Source: an uncultured Alphaproteobacteria bacterium (lineage in GTDB: Bacteria > Pseudomonadota > Alphaproteobacteria > RF32 > CAG-239). From it: a stretch of 64,000 bases of DNA. The DNA is taken from contig CAKQRZ010000009.1 of assembly GCA_934271715.1 (NCBI GenBank), positions 1 through 64,000 on the forward strand. The letters are read 5' to 3'. The notes beneath the pieces were generated by a model. The model saw only the letters and a list, made by a program, of their open reading frames with translations, did not search any database and was not told where the DNA came from. The translations under genes were made by a program, and so were the position numbers. Positions within the stretch are counted from its first letter, which is position 1. Every line of letters starts with the position of its first letter. This document shows positions 16,192-23,993 of this stretch, piece by piece.

Positions 16192-16629
16192 ATGAAATAT
16201 ATTTTGGTGCTGCTTAGCTTTTTGTATGTTGTTCCGGCTTATGCAATGGAAAAGTCCGAATGCTTGAAAAAGGTTGAAAGTTTGGATATTGAACTAAACA
16301 GATGTTCTATCAATATGCCTGAAAATGCGGAATCTACAGCTGAAATGAACGAGGCTCATTATAAATATATTGACTGTCTGACAGCGGCGGCTGATAAATT
16401 GTTTGATGCAATGTATCAGCATAGCAATAAGCAGGTAAAAGAAAATTTTAATAAACTGGTTGAAGCAGTATATGCAATGTCGCATGATATAAATGAACAT
16501 AGCGATATTACTGAAAACATTGGAGGATCAATGCGGACTACCGAAGCTTTGAGCGAGGCGGAATACTGGATTAAGCAGCTTGTGAAAAACTATATTAAAA
16601 GTGCAAAAGCTGACTGTTTGGAAATGTAG
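16192..16629 (+). CDS. Small secreted protein, LprI/DUF1311-like
   Basis: 145 residues with a signal peptide (MKYILVLLSFLYVVPAYA). The mature part is helical with four Cys (KSECLKK, NRCSIN, DCLTAA and a C-terminal Cys), reminiscent of lysozyme-inhibitor LprI-type proteins, but the match is weak. ATG 16192 is chosen because GAGG lies just upstream and a signal peptide follows. A truncated copy of its 5' end lies at 17829-17873. A strong terminator follows. Confidence 0.65.
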   Translation: MKYILVLLSFLYVVPAYAMEKSECLKKVESLDIELNRCSINMPENAESTAEMNEAHYKYIDCLTAAADKLFDAMYQHSNKQVKENFNKLVEAVYAMSHDINEHSDITENIGGSMRTTEALSEAEYWIKQLVKNYIKSAKADCLEM

Positions 16630-16634
16630 AAATT

Positions 16635-16670
16635 ATAAAAGATGAGGTTCATATAAACCTCATCTTTTAT
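16635..16670 (+). terminator. Terminator after 16192 gene
   Basis: ATAAAAGATGAGGTT (16635 onwards) pairs with AACCTCATCTTTTAT (ending 16670) around a 5-base loop: a long A/T-flanked stem typical of bidirectional terminators. Confidence 0.75.
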
Positions 16671-16680
16671 AATCATCTAA

Positions 16681-16875
16681 GATAAAGACGGAAAAGAAGC
16701 GCCTAAAGATCTTTCAGATGATAAAAGAAAATGGGAATATCTTTGGAAATATGCCAGAGCAAAAGATGTTGAAAAAATAGCAGGCAATTTACATGTGCTT
16801 GGAAAGGGAAAGCAAAATGAAAAAAGAAATAACTGGAGAATAGATACGGCGTTAAAAGGGTATTTTAAGAAATAA
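16681..16875 (+). pseudogene. C-terminal relic of an unknown gene
   Basis: The frame from 16681 codes for 64 plausible residues (DKDGKEAPKDL ... KRKWEYLWKYARAKDVEKI ... LKGYFKK) and ends in TAA, but a stop codon stands immediately before it and no start codon is present. The charged, Trp-containing sequence reads like the end of a real protein, not chance. The parent family is not recognised. Confidence 0.45.
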
Positions 16876-16912
16876 ATATAGATTAGGGGCAATAAATTTT
16901 AGTTTATTGAAC

Positions 16913-17698
16913 CTAATTTTCTAATATATTTACTTTTTCAGAAGATATAATTCTGTAAAGTTTTATAGTATATGGTTTTGAAGCTATCGGTCCATGTAAA
17001 TCAATTTCCAAAGCCGCTCTATATTTATCATTTTCAAAGACATAATAATCAGCAGATAATCTAAATCTCCAATCTTTTTTATATTTACCGTTTTCAATAA
17101 CAATATCCGGTTTTTTATCCATAGTTTTATTGTGCCAAGCAACAAAACGATAAACTCCATCACTATCATATTTATCTGTTATATTATCAACCCGCATCAG
17201 CCAATCTTTGTATTTAAATACTGAAATGTTGCTTTTGTAAGGTTTCAGTTTGGAATATAATTTTTCATTGCTTTCAGATTTTAAAATTTGAACTTCGTCA
17301 GAAATAAGCGGTTCATAAACTGAAAATGTGTAATTTCCCTCTTTGTCATCTTCTCTTAAAATATAGTGTTGATTATTATAAATTGCTTCGTAATAATAAA
17401 GATTATATTTTTCCTCATCATGTATATCATAATCATAAAATTTTGTTGTTTTGGTTAAAATATCTGGTTTGTCAGACATATTTTTACCATTTTCCCAAAG
17501 AGCTAGTCTATCGTGAAAATATGGGTCTGCTTCAGCCTCAAGTCCTTCCATATTATCTATACGCCCAAAGTGGGTCGGAGTTTGAAAAATTAACTCATTG
17601 TGATGATATGGCAGCAAAGCCGGATAAAGTTCTTCTTTAGCTGCAGCGTTGTGGTTAAAACATATAAATGCAATGAGAATTATCAGTAATTTTTTCAT
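16913..17698 (-). CDS. Orphan secreted protein
   Basis: 261 residues with a signal peptide (MKKLLIILIAFICFNHNAAA). The mature part is rich in Tyr, Asp, Lys and Asn and looks mainly beta. It contains repeating charged-aromatic patches (YYYEAIYNNQHYILRED, DYYVFENDKYRAALEID). No family is recognised. Codon use is AT-rich like the neighbouring orphans. It is the only gene on this strand between 14.5 and 17.9 kb. Confidence 0.6.
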   Translation of the reverse strand: MKKLLIILIAFICFNHNAAAKEELYPALLPYHHNELIFQTPTHFGRIDNMEGLEAEADPYFHDRLALWENGKNMSDKPDILTKTTKFYDYDIHDEEKYNLYYYEAIYNNQHYILREDDKEGNYTFSVYEPLISDEVQILKSESNEKLYSKLKPYKSNISVFKYKDWLMRVDNITDKYDSDGVYRFVAWHNKTMDKKPDIVIENGKYKKDWRFRLSADYYVFENDKYRAALEIDLHGPIASKPYTIKLYRIISSEKVNILEN

Positions 17699-17828
17699 TG
17701 TAATCTCCAGATTTTTTTTTATGAGTTTAGCAAGTCTGACAGTAAATGCAAGATATTCTTATAAAAAATTATAGTTTTAGTTGACGCAATGACAAATATA
17801 TATTATCAATTTAAAAAATGAGGGAAAA

Positions 17829-17873
17829 ATGAAATATATTTTAGTAATGCTTAGCTTTTATTTAGAACTGTAA
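17829..17873 (+). pseudogene. Truncated duplicate of the 16192 signal peptide
   Basis: AGGGAAAAATGAAATATATT opens MKYILVMLSFYLEL followed by a stop. It differs little from the first codons of the gene at 16192 (MKYILVLLSFLYV). It is a remnant of a duplicated or recombined gene, cut off inside the signal peptide. Confidence 0.6.
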
Positions 17874-17875
17874 AT

Positions 17876-17905
17876 AGATATCCTCCAGTAGGCTGGAGGA
17901 TATCT
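17876..17905 (-). terminator. Perfect hairpin after prepilin 17907
   Basis: AGATATCCTCCAG (17876-17888) and CTGGAGGATATCT (17893-17905) are exact reverse complements with a 4-base loop. It stands one base beyond the prepilin stop codon. No long T-run follows. Confidence 0.6.
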
Positions 17906-17906
17906 G

Positions 17907-19007
17907 CTAAAATCTTATGCCGATATTGCATTCTCCGTCTAAACCATCGCAAAATTTGCACATCGCCTGAAAATCTGAAAGTGTGGACGAGGCTATACAT
18001 TTTCGGTCTTTCGTACCGCAATATTTAGCGCCGTAACGGGTTGTTCCAGACCAATCATTTGCTGAATTAGCAACAGTAACGCGGAATAGCTCCGAACTTA
18101 GCGGCAAGGCGAGGTTATTCAATAATTCCGTGCATAGCTTAACCGAAAAGTTTACGCTTACCGACGCACCGCTTTCATTTTTAGTGGTTCCGCCTAAATA
18201 CATATCAAAAGATAGGAGTTCGCCGTTCAAAAGATAGGCAGCTACGTTATTTCCCTGAGAATCCTTATACCATATCTTGCTTTGTTTAACCCAGCTCTCT
18301 GGCACCATATTCATTGCCGCCATAGTATCTGCGAGAAATACCTGATTTTGCGGATTAGAACGTAACAGATTGTCTTTATGCTCCAGCAGCTGAAAAATAA
18401 CATTGCTGTATTCTTCCACCAATTTATTAACTTTAAACTTCTCCATAGCCTTGGAGTAACCGGCGATACCACCGACACTTAACACACCGATAATCGCCAG
18501 CACTCCCAGCATTTCTATCATGCTGCGGCCAAAGGAATTTGCGCCTCTAGCACCCGTCATACTAGGCCCTGTGCCTAGTATCTTGTGGCACCAAGGGCGT
18601 GGCAATCCAGAACCCTCGCCCCGTGAGGGAGAGGGGGACGCCTTGGCGTCGGGTGAGTGGTACTTAAAGAACGAGCAAAAGGCACTAGACAAGCGTTCCC
18701 GGCACCAGCCTGAAACGTCATACTTGTTGCCACACCCCACAGGCTGTGGCAGACGAGTATCCATGACTTTGTTGCTGTAAGCAACGCTTTTTTGTTTACT
18801 TGCCACCAGAGAGAACCCGCGTCCCCGGCACCAGTCATTCTTGGGTTTATCCCAAGAATCTTCTCTCAATAGGCACTTATTTAATAAGGCTAATTTATTG
18901 ACTAGGTTAGATACTTGTTGCCAGAAGATTCTAGGCACAGGGCCTAGAATGACTGGTGCTAGGGACGCTAGCTTAGTGTTTGTTGTGGTGTTTGTGTTAC
19001 CCCTCAC
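17907..19007 (-). CDS. Type IV prepilin-like protein with long repeat-derived leader
   Basis: The frame is open for 366 residues. The prepilin begins at G160 followed by RSMIEMLGVLAIIGVLSV; the predicted mature chain is 17907-18527 (about 206 residues). The mature part has one N-terminal hydrophobic helix, a variable body, and a C-terminal disulfide-type region (KYCGTKDRKC, CKFCDGLDGEC) ending in IRF. Residues 1-159 are translated repeat modules. The GTG at 19007 is not convincing. The frame remains stop-free upstream to an (AG)n tract at 19161-19177, preceded by an out-of-frame ATG at 19200 with a good ribosome site. Confidence 0.7.
   Translation of the reverse strand: MRGNTNTTTNTKLASLAPVILGPVPRIFWQQVSNLVNKLALLNKCLLREDSWDKPKNDWCRGRGFSLVASKQKSVAYSNKVMDTRLPQPVGCGNKYDVSGWCRERLSSAFCSFFKYHSPDAKASPSPSRGEGSGLPRPWCHKILGTGPSMTGARGANSFGRSMIEMLGVLAIIGVLSVGGIAGYSKAMEKFKVNKLVEEYSNVIFQLLEHKDNLLRSNPQNQVFLADTMAAMNMVPESWVKQSKIWYKDSQGNNVAAYLLNGELLSFDMYLGGTTKNESGASVSVNFSVKLCTELLNNLALPLSSELFRVTVANSANDWSGTTRYGAKYCGTKDRKCIASSTLSDFQAMCKFCDGLDGECNIGIRF
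18528..18960 (-). repeat. Palindromic repeat modules in prepilin leader
   Basis: Modules in order from the pilin: about 18528-18665 (shared with the three other leader copies), about 18717-18780 (part of the nested palindrome seen at 4649-4803), and about 18830-18960 (CCTAGAAT/ATTCTAGG palindrome shared with 3915-4055). All are open in the pilin frame. Confidence 0.8.
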
Positions 19008-19149
19008 CCGGAGCGCTGCTCCGACCTCTCCCTCAAGGGGCGAGGCTGTCAGTTTGCTTCTGTGCGTGTTATTTCTGAATATATCATTTTTTCTGCCAAA
19101 CCCTGCAAAAACGTGCTTGACGGCAGAAAAAGCGTCTTTAATCAGATGT

Positions 19150-19200
19150 TCAGGATTTGCAGAGAGAGAGAGAGAGACCTTTGCTTAGCTTATTTTTCAT
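19150..19200 (-). CDS. Short leader ORF ending in an (AG)n tract
   Basis: ATG at 19198-19200 after GAGGAAAGAAAG; product MKNKLSKGLSLSLCKS. The tract is 19161-19177 (17 bases). The prepilin frame is offset by one base and has no stop from the tract to the pilin. It is the second of three copies (4235-4285, 32441-32491). Confidence 0.6.
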   Translation of the reverse strand: MKNKLSKGLSLSLCKS

Positions 19201-19236
19201 CTTTCTTTCCTCATTTTTAAGTTAATTTACATTTTT

Positions 19237-19266
19237 ATTCTATGCCAGCCATATTCCCTATGTCAA
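19237..19266 (-). promoter_or_regulatory. Promoter of prepilin leader type 2
   Basis: Minus strand TTGACA, an 18-base spacer and TAGAAT. It is the strongest of the three copies of this promoter. Confidence 0.7.
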
Positions 19267-19288
19267 CCGGAAAATGAATTAGCATATT

Positions 19289-19948
19289 TTAAAAATCTAT
19301 AGTAACAGAACACACTTCTTTTTTTGAACAAAGTTCACAGTTGTCATGTATTTCGCTGATACTAATGTTATTTAAACACTTTCGTCCTGCAGAACAATTT
19401 TTATCGCCATAAAAAATTGATGAATTTCCAGCAGATCTAAAAAAAAGTAATAGTTCTAAGGAAGAATGTAAGGGCTTAACCACATTACTGACAAGTTCGG
19501 TACAAAATTTAGTGGAAAAATTTTCGGTTATCCATGAACTTTCATCAGGAAATTGTGAACCACCTAAGACAAAATCAAAACGAAGATTTCCGTTTCTTGA
19601 ATAAATAGCGATAATATTGCTATATGGGTCTTCAAATAAATTTTCTTGTGTAGAATCTAAATTATTTGTTTTCATATTCCAAGTTGGCGGAACTAAATTT
19701 AAAGCGTTTGCTAGTTTTATAAGTGGAGTAGTTTTTCCGTCCACATATTTAGTGGAATATTTAAATTCATCTAGGTGTTCCAACATTCCATAAATTAAGT
19801 AGCTATATTCTTCAATCGCCTTATCAAGCTTAAATTTCTCCATAGCTTTGGAATATCCGGCTATTCCGGCAACGCTCAGTACGCCGATAATCGCCAGCAC
19901 GCCGAGCATTTCAATCATGCTTCTCCCTTTTTCTAAATTCTTATACAT
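19289..19948 (-). CDS. Type IV prepilin-like protein with intact short leader
   Basis: 219 residues starting MYKNLEKGRSMIEMLGVLAI, so the leader is eight residues ending in Gly, with Glu at +5. This is the uninterrupted form of the family. It has one hydrophobic helix, a variable body with LGGSQF, and Cys pairs near the C-terminus (KNCSAGRKC, CELCSKKEVC), ending in IDF. ATG 19948 follows GGAGT; an earlier in-frame ATG at 19978 lies within the leader terminator region. It is preceded by the structured leader RNA at 19983-20179. Confidence 0.8.
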   Translation of the reverse strand: MYKNLEKGRSMIEMLGVLAIIGVLSVAGIAGYSKAMEKFKLDKAIEEYSYLIYGMLEHLDEFKYSTKYVDGKTTPLIKLANALNLVPPTWNMKTNNLDSTQENLFEDPYSNIIAIYSRNGNLRFDFVLGGSQFPDESSWITENFSTKFCTELVSNVVKPLHSSLELLLFFRSAGNSSIFYGDKNCSAGRKCLNNISISEIHDNCELCSKKEVCSVTIDF

Positions 19949-19982
19949 ATTTCTAACTCCGTTTAATTTGTTGTACATAAAA

Positions 19983-20179
19983 CAAAACCCGCTACAAAAA
20001 GCGGGCGGATGTTCAGAAACCGTACGAAAACAAACGGCTCGGCTTATTCAGCTCATAGCCATATTCAGCCGACATCCGCCTAACAGACAGAAATCGGCAT
20101 AACAAGTTTTAAGTCGCTATGCATAACGACTGTTTTCGTAAAGGGGTTCTGACGCCCTAGACAGACTATCGTCTATCCA
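19983..20179 (-). ncRNA. Structured prepilin leader RNA with terminator (copy 1)
   Basis: An untranslated leader of about 195 nt, also present at 40435-40626, 56835-57048 and, diverged, 52143-52328. On the minus strand it has a closing helix (CAGAACC with GGTTTCTG), a second helix of TACGAAAAC (20132-20140) with GTTTTCGTA (20023-20031), a hairpin AGTCG/CGACT, a GCCGA/TCGGC hairpin, and GGCGGATGT able to pair with ACATCCGCC beyond the closing helix. It ends in a CCCGC/GCGGG hairpin plus TTTT, 35 bases before the start codon. The design suggests transcription attenuation by a ligand, protein or temperature; no known riboswitch class is recognised. Confidence 0.75.
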
Positions 20180-20185
20180 AAAATT

Positions 20186-20214
20186 ATTTTAACGGAATAA
20201 TATGCGAAAGTAAA
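20186..20214 (-). promoter_or_regulatory. Promoter of prepilin leader RNA (copy 1)
   Basis: Minus strand TTTACT, 17 bases, TAAAAT. Identical elements and spacing occur at 40633-40661 and 52108-52136. Confidence 0.7.
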
Positions 20215-20264
20215 GGATTTTTATAATTAAGTAAAAACAAAGCATTATCAGGATATTGCTTTAA

Positions 20265-20319
20265 ACAAAAAAAGACTTTCATTACAAATTGCTGTACACA
20301 ATCTGTGATGAAAGTCTTT
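20265..20319 (-). terminator. Terminator of C26 amidotransferase gene
   Basis: AAAGACTTTCAT (20271-20282) pairs with ATGAAAGTCTTT (20308-20319). On the minus strand a T-run follows (complement of 20265-20273). Confidence 0.75.
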
Positions 20320-20336
20320 ATTAAAGATACTTGGCG

Positions 20337-21185
20337 TTATTTGCCCATCAATTCTCTGCGGTCACAGCTGCGATAAATGAGCCATTTGTAAATGGACAGC
20401 ATTTTCTCGTTTCCGGCAACGGCCAAATCTTCAGGATGCCATTGCACACACAAAATACCATCATCCATATTGCCCCAAGCTTCCGGAATGCAATCAGATG
20501 AAATCGCGTAAATATCCAAATCGCTGTTTTTGTCGTCCGGTATAACTCCTTCACGATGGCGGGAATTTACTGTAATTTTCTTACCTAACCACGCGCGGAG
20601 CGGAGTAGCCGGATAAATAATAACCTGATGAGCATTGACTTCAGAAGTCTTGTGTTCAATAGATGAACGAGTTTCGTTCAGGTTACGGTACAGCTTCATG
20701 CCATGAACACCTGCCACCATCTGAGCGCCTGCGCAAATACCTAAGATAGGAATTGCGTTTTCTTCGGCCACGCGGATGGCTTCAATATACGCCTTAGAAC
20801 GAAGACTCGGTTCTTCAGGACTGTTAACGCGGGTTGCGTAGAATTCATCCGGAGAAACAAACGCTCCACCAGGCAGAACAAGTCCGTCAATTTCAGCCAT
20901 TTGGGTTTCTACTTGGGTATAGGTTAAACCCATGATGCGTCCGCCGGCCATGCAGATTGCCTTAGCGTAGTTGTAGTCTATAGAATAGTGTCCTTTCTCG
21001 CGTCCCAGCAAAAAACCGATTGTCGGAGCATCTGCATCATAGTCAAGTCCTAGTTCTTGCACTTCATCCCAGGGAAACAGAATTACAGGAAAATCGCCTT
21101 GTGCAATAACCTGATTTACTTTTTCGTCTGAAATTACATACGCGTTAAACTGAGGCTCATAAACCAAATATAAAACCTTTTGCAT
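20337..21185 (-). CDS. Class I glutamine amidotransferase-like C26 peptidase (1)
   Basis: 282 residues resembling gamma-glutamyl-gamma-aminobutyrate hydrolase (PuuD) and other C26 enzymes. The nucleophile Cys lies in GICAGAQMVAG (residue about 150), and the His-Glu pair in VQWHPEDLA near the C-terminus. An unusual N-terminal part of about 45 residues precedes the domain. Such enzymes hydrolyse gamma-glutamyl bonds. It is a paralogue of the gene at 22009. The two flank a D-Ala-D-Ala dipeptidase on the same strand, which hints at turnover of peptides with gamma-glutamyl and D-Ala linkages, perhaps from peptidoglycan. Confidence 0.78.
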   Translation of the reverse strand: MQKVLYLVYEPQFNAYVISDEKVNQVIAQGDFPVILFPWDEVQELGLDYDADAPTIGFLLGREKGHYSIDYNYAKAICMAGGRIMGLTYTQVETQMAEIDGLVLPGGAFVSPDEFYATRVNSPEEPSLRSKAYIEAIRVAEENAIPILGICAGAQMVAGVHGMKLYRNLNETRSSIEHKTSEVNAHQVIIYPATPLRAWLGKKITVNSRHREGVIPDDKNSDLDIYAISSDCIPEAWGNMDDGILCVQWHPEDLAVAGNEKMLSIYKWLIYRSCDRRELMGK

Positions 21186-21275
21186 AAAAATAATAATTTA
21201 AAAGTTAATAATAAAAAGAATACTGCTTATTATAAACAGTTGTTTAGTTTTGTCAAACTTTTTTTGTATAAAAGC

Positions 21276-21956
21276 TTAAAGTTTGTCAATAACCGGATAG
21301 TTCTGCCAGCCTTTGAGATTGTAGTGCCACCACTCGTGCGGAATGCTTTCAAAGCCGTGGCTTTCCATCAGCGCTTTTAAAAATGCACGATTTTCAAGTG
21401 CTTGACGGTCTGCATCCATGTAGTCATGACGAGCTTTTTTCAGATGTTTCTGAAATTCAGCAAACTGACCGGCGGCCACTTGCAGCTGAAATTCTTTGGT
21501 ATAGGCGTCAACTTCAGTCGGAAAGGCAAGGTTGTTGCCGTTTTCGTCTGTCAGACATACGTCAACAGCAGTCCCGTGGCAATGATTTGAAGTTTTGTAA
21601 TCTGCTTTAAAAAAGCCAGGAATAGGCACAGCTTCAAACAGCGCCTGATGAGCCTGAGGCAGACGATAAGCATCGCGGATGCGCATGCGGTAATGGCGCT
21701 TTGCCAGCTCCGGAATGACCGAGAGCAAGGCCTGATAGGCGTTTTTGTGCAGATAAGCTTTATTTTGCTGCGGAAAAGACATATACACAGCTTTGCCAGA
21801 CATGTTATCCGGAGTTGCGTACATCATATCCACAATAAAATAAGGATTATCAACCAGAACAAGATTGTTGTTCATATCAGTACCTTTCTTAACAGAATCC
21901 AAACTACTAAAGTCATAAGACTTTGACAAACAAGCTAAATTTGTACTTTTTTCCAT
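21276..21956 (-). CDS. D-alanyl-D-alanine dipeptidase (VanX/DdpX family, M15D)
   Basis: 226 residues. Zinc and catalytic motifs are clear: SNHCHGTAVDVCLTD (SxHxxGxAxD) around residue 130, and EWWHY near the C-terminus (ExxWH). Family enzymes cleave D-Ala-D-Ala, and in Gram-negative bacteria allow its use as a carbon source or in wall recycling. No signal peptide is seen, so it is cytoplasmic. The first 28 residues are not part of the domain; the in-frame ATG at codon 28 (MNNNLVLVDNPY) follows a better ribosome site (AAGGTACTGAT) and may be the real start. Confidence 0.82.
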   Translation of the reverse strand: MEKSTNLACLSKSYDFSSLDSVKKGTDMNNNLVLVDNPYFIVDMMYATPDNMSGKAVYMSFPQQNKAYLHKNAYQALLSVIPELAKRHYRMRIRDAYRLPQAHQALFEAVPIPGFFKADYKTSNHCHGTAVDVCLTDENGNNLAFPTEVDAYTKEFQLQVAAGQFAEFQKHLKKARHDYMDADRQALENRAFLKALMESHGFESIPHEWWHYNLKGWQNYPVIDKL

Positions 21957-22008
21957 AATAACAATTTTAGAAAATAAATAATAAAATTAACAAAGCTATT
22001 ATAGAAAA

Positions 22009-22875
22009 TTAGAAAATTTTGTCAAGTTTTATTTTGTAGTTTTGCGCCTGCTGCGCCAGCCAGTTATATATGCGCTGCATAGAAATATCTCCGTTGGCGG
22101 CAAAGTCTTCGGGGTGCCATTGAATGCACAGTATATCTTTTTCAGAATTTCCCCAGGCTTCCGGTACATTGTCTTCCGTGCGGGCATAAATCGTCAATTT
22201 GCTGTCTGAAGCATAAGGCAACATAGATTCCGTGTGGCGCGAATTGGTTTCAATCTCCTCAGTTTGCAAAAGGTCAAACAGCGGCGAGGGCTTTTTAATT
22301 AAAACTTTATGAGCGTCTAAAATCTTGGTTTTATGCTCAATATCCGTGTTGGTATATTGTTTGGTGTTGCGGTACATTTTCATACCCAGCATGCCGCCAA
22401 TCATCTGGGCACCGGCGCAGATGCCCAGCATTGGCAAATTCTGCTGCAAAGCGGCGGTTATGCAGTCAAGATAGGCTTTAGCACGGGCTTCATATTTGGC
22501 AGAGAGCTGCGGCGCGGCGTCGCAGTAAAATTGTTCAGGCGACGGAAATCTTCCGCCCGGCAAAATTAAGCCGTGAATTCCGCTCATTTGCTTGGTGCAG
22601 GCAGAGTAGGTTAAAAAACGGATATTTACGCCGGATTGCAAAATAGCGCGGGCGTAGTTATAGTCAATAGTGTAGTAATTTTCATCGCGTCCCAGCAAAA
22701 AGCCGATGGTCGGTTTGTCTTCTTTCGGCGCGGAGGCAAGCTGCTCAATATCCTGAGGAGCTAAAGAAATTAAAGGAATTATATTTTGTTTTTCAAATAA
22801 GTTTATTTGCTCATCGCTGATGCCGTAAGCTTCGTATTGCGGCAGATATTCTAAAGTAACAGATTGTGTGTGCAT
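22009..22875 (-). CDS. Class I glutamine amidotransferase-like C26 peptidase (2)
   Basis: 288 residues, clearly paralogous to the gene at 20337 throughout: it shares TIGFLLGR, YTIDYNYA, GLILPGG, GICAGAQMIGG with the nucleophile Cys, NSRHTES, and IQWHPEDFA. It is the first gene of the three-gene row on this strand. The spacings to VanX (53 bp) and then to the other C26 (90 bp) allow one transcript. Substrate differences between the two paralogues are unknown. Confidence 0.78.
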   Translation of the reverse strand: MHTQSVTLEYLPQYEAYGISDEQINLFEKQNIIPLISLAPQDIEQLASAPKEDKPTIGFLLGRDENYYTIDYNYARAILQSGVNIRFLTYSACTKQMSGIHGLILPGGRFPSPEQFYCDAAPQLSAKYEARAKAYLDCITAALQQNLPMLGICAGAQMIGGMLGMKMYRNTKQYTNTDIEHKTKILDAHKVLIKKPSPLFDLLQTEEIETNSRHTESMLPYASDSKLTIYARTEDNVPEAWGNSEKDILCIQWHPEDFAANGDISMQRIYNWLAQQAQNYKIKLDKIF

Positions 22876-23001
22876 TGCTTTTCCTTTTTTTGTTTTATAC
22901 TAATGATTTTTACGGAAATAAATTTTTTGTGTCAAGAGTACATGAAATATAAAATTACATTTTTTCAATAGAAAAAGTGTAAATGATAGTGGAGATAAAG
23001 C

Positions 23002-23030
23002 AAAAGCCTCACTTTGCAGCGAGGCTTTTT
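23002..23030 (-). terminator. Terminator of secreted gene 23037
   Basis: AAAAGCCTC pairs with GAGGCTTTT around a short loop. The second tandem copy has the same terminator at 23957-23987. Confidence 0.75.
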
Positions 23031-23036
23031 AGGTGT

Positions 23037-23804
23037 CTATTTAAGTTTATAGACTGTTATCTGACGAACTTTGAAACACTCAACCAACATACCGGGTTTG
23101 GCATTAGCCCATTTAGGGTCATCATAAGTATGTAATCTGACTTTGTGACCGTTGGTAAAGGTTACATCAATAATGGAGATTGTAGCTCTGTCTTGCGTTT
23201 TATTATCTCGGATTATTGTTTTGTTGATTTCAGATTGCGTATTAGCAGAATACCACTGAACCTTTTGAGCAATGCTTGGTTCTAAGTTTTTTTCAAATTG
23301 TTTTGATGTCCAATTATTGCTTAAATGCACAGAATAAGCTTTATAAGCCGAAACCAATTTAACATCTTTAATTTTCAGAAGCTTTCTGTCTTTTTTATAA
23401 ACAGGTTGAAGAATTCTGCCATCAGAATAAAGCAGCATGTCTTTTCTATATAAACCTTCTTTATATTTATGAAAAATTGAACTGACTTTTTTTGCTGGGT
23501 AAACTTGCTCGAAATCAGTGGGCCAATGAATTGTAGTGATGATTACTTTTTTCAATTCACTGTCATATAGATAATTAGGTTGAGAGTAGCAGAATTCAAG
23601 CGAAGTTATAGCATCTGATTTACAAATAACTCTTGAGGTGTACCAATCACGCATTGCATAACGCATACCTTTAACAAAGAAAGAGGATTTTTCATATAAG
23701 CTTTCTTTAACTTTTATATTATCCAGTCTATAGAACCTGATTTGAGCCGAAGCGTTAAAGTTAAACACAAAAGCCATCAAGATAACTAAAAATAATCTCA
23801 TCAT
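23037..23804 (-). CDS. Orphan secreted protein, tandem paralogue A
   Basis: 255 residues with a signal peptide (MMRLFLVILMAFVFNFNASA). The mature part starts QIRFYRLDNI and looks beta-rich, ending in KVRQITVYKLK. No known family is recognised. It is the downstream member of a tandem pair with 23994-24770. The first 35 and last 40 residues are almost identical between the two, while the middle has diverged strongly. The in-frame second ATG (MRLFL) is an equal start candidate. Confidence 0.65.
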   Translation of the reverse strand: MMRLFLVILMAFVFNFNASAQIRFYRLDNIKVKESLYEKSSFFVKGMRYAMRDWYTSRVICKSDAITSLEFCYSQPNYLYDSELKKVIITTIHWPTDFEQVYPAKKVSSIFHKYKEGLYRKDMLLYSDGRILQPVYKKDRKLLKIKDVKLVSAYKAYSVHLSNNWTSKQFEKNLEPSIAQKVQWYSANTQSEINKTIIRDNKTQDRATISIIDVTFTNGHKVRLHTYDDPKWANAKPGMLVECFKVRQITVYKLK

Positions 23805-23926
23805 AATAAAACCGGAATGTTTAAAGAGTCTTTGTTTGACCGGATACTCTGTATATAATAATAAATTGATAGACGTAATATAAAATATTTGAAAACTTTT
23901 GTCAATATTGTTTTGTCGGATTAAAT
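23805..23926. repeat. Duplicated 122-bp upstream region (copy A)
   Basis: Bases 23805-23926 match 24771-24892 essentially base for base (offset 966). It carries the 5' region and probably the promoter of the tandem secreted genes, so the duplication or gene conversion is recent. Confidence 0.85.
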
Positions 23927-23956
23927 CTACAACATAAAATATTTATGTTGTAAAGC

Positions 23957-23987
23957 AAAAAGCCTCACTATCATAGTGAGGCTTTTT
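23957..23987 (-). terminator. Terminator of secreted gene 23994
   Basis: AAAAAGCCTCACTA pairs with TAGTGAGGCTTTTT around a 3-base loop. Confidence 0.85.
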
Positions 23988-23993
23988 AGGTGT

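Noticed and set aside
19983..20179. Known c-di-GMP riboswitch (class I or II) upstream of a pilin
   Set aside because: The conserved core and loop sequences of those classes are not present, and the helix order and the pseudoknot with the terminator do not fit. A cyclic dinucleotide ligand remains only a hypothesis.
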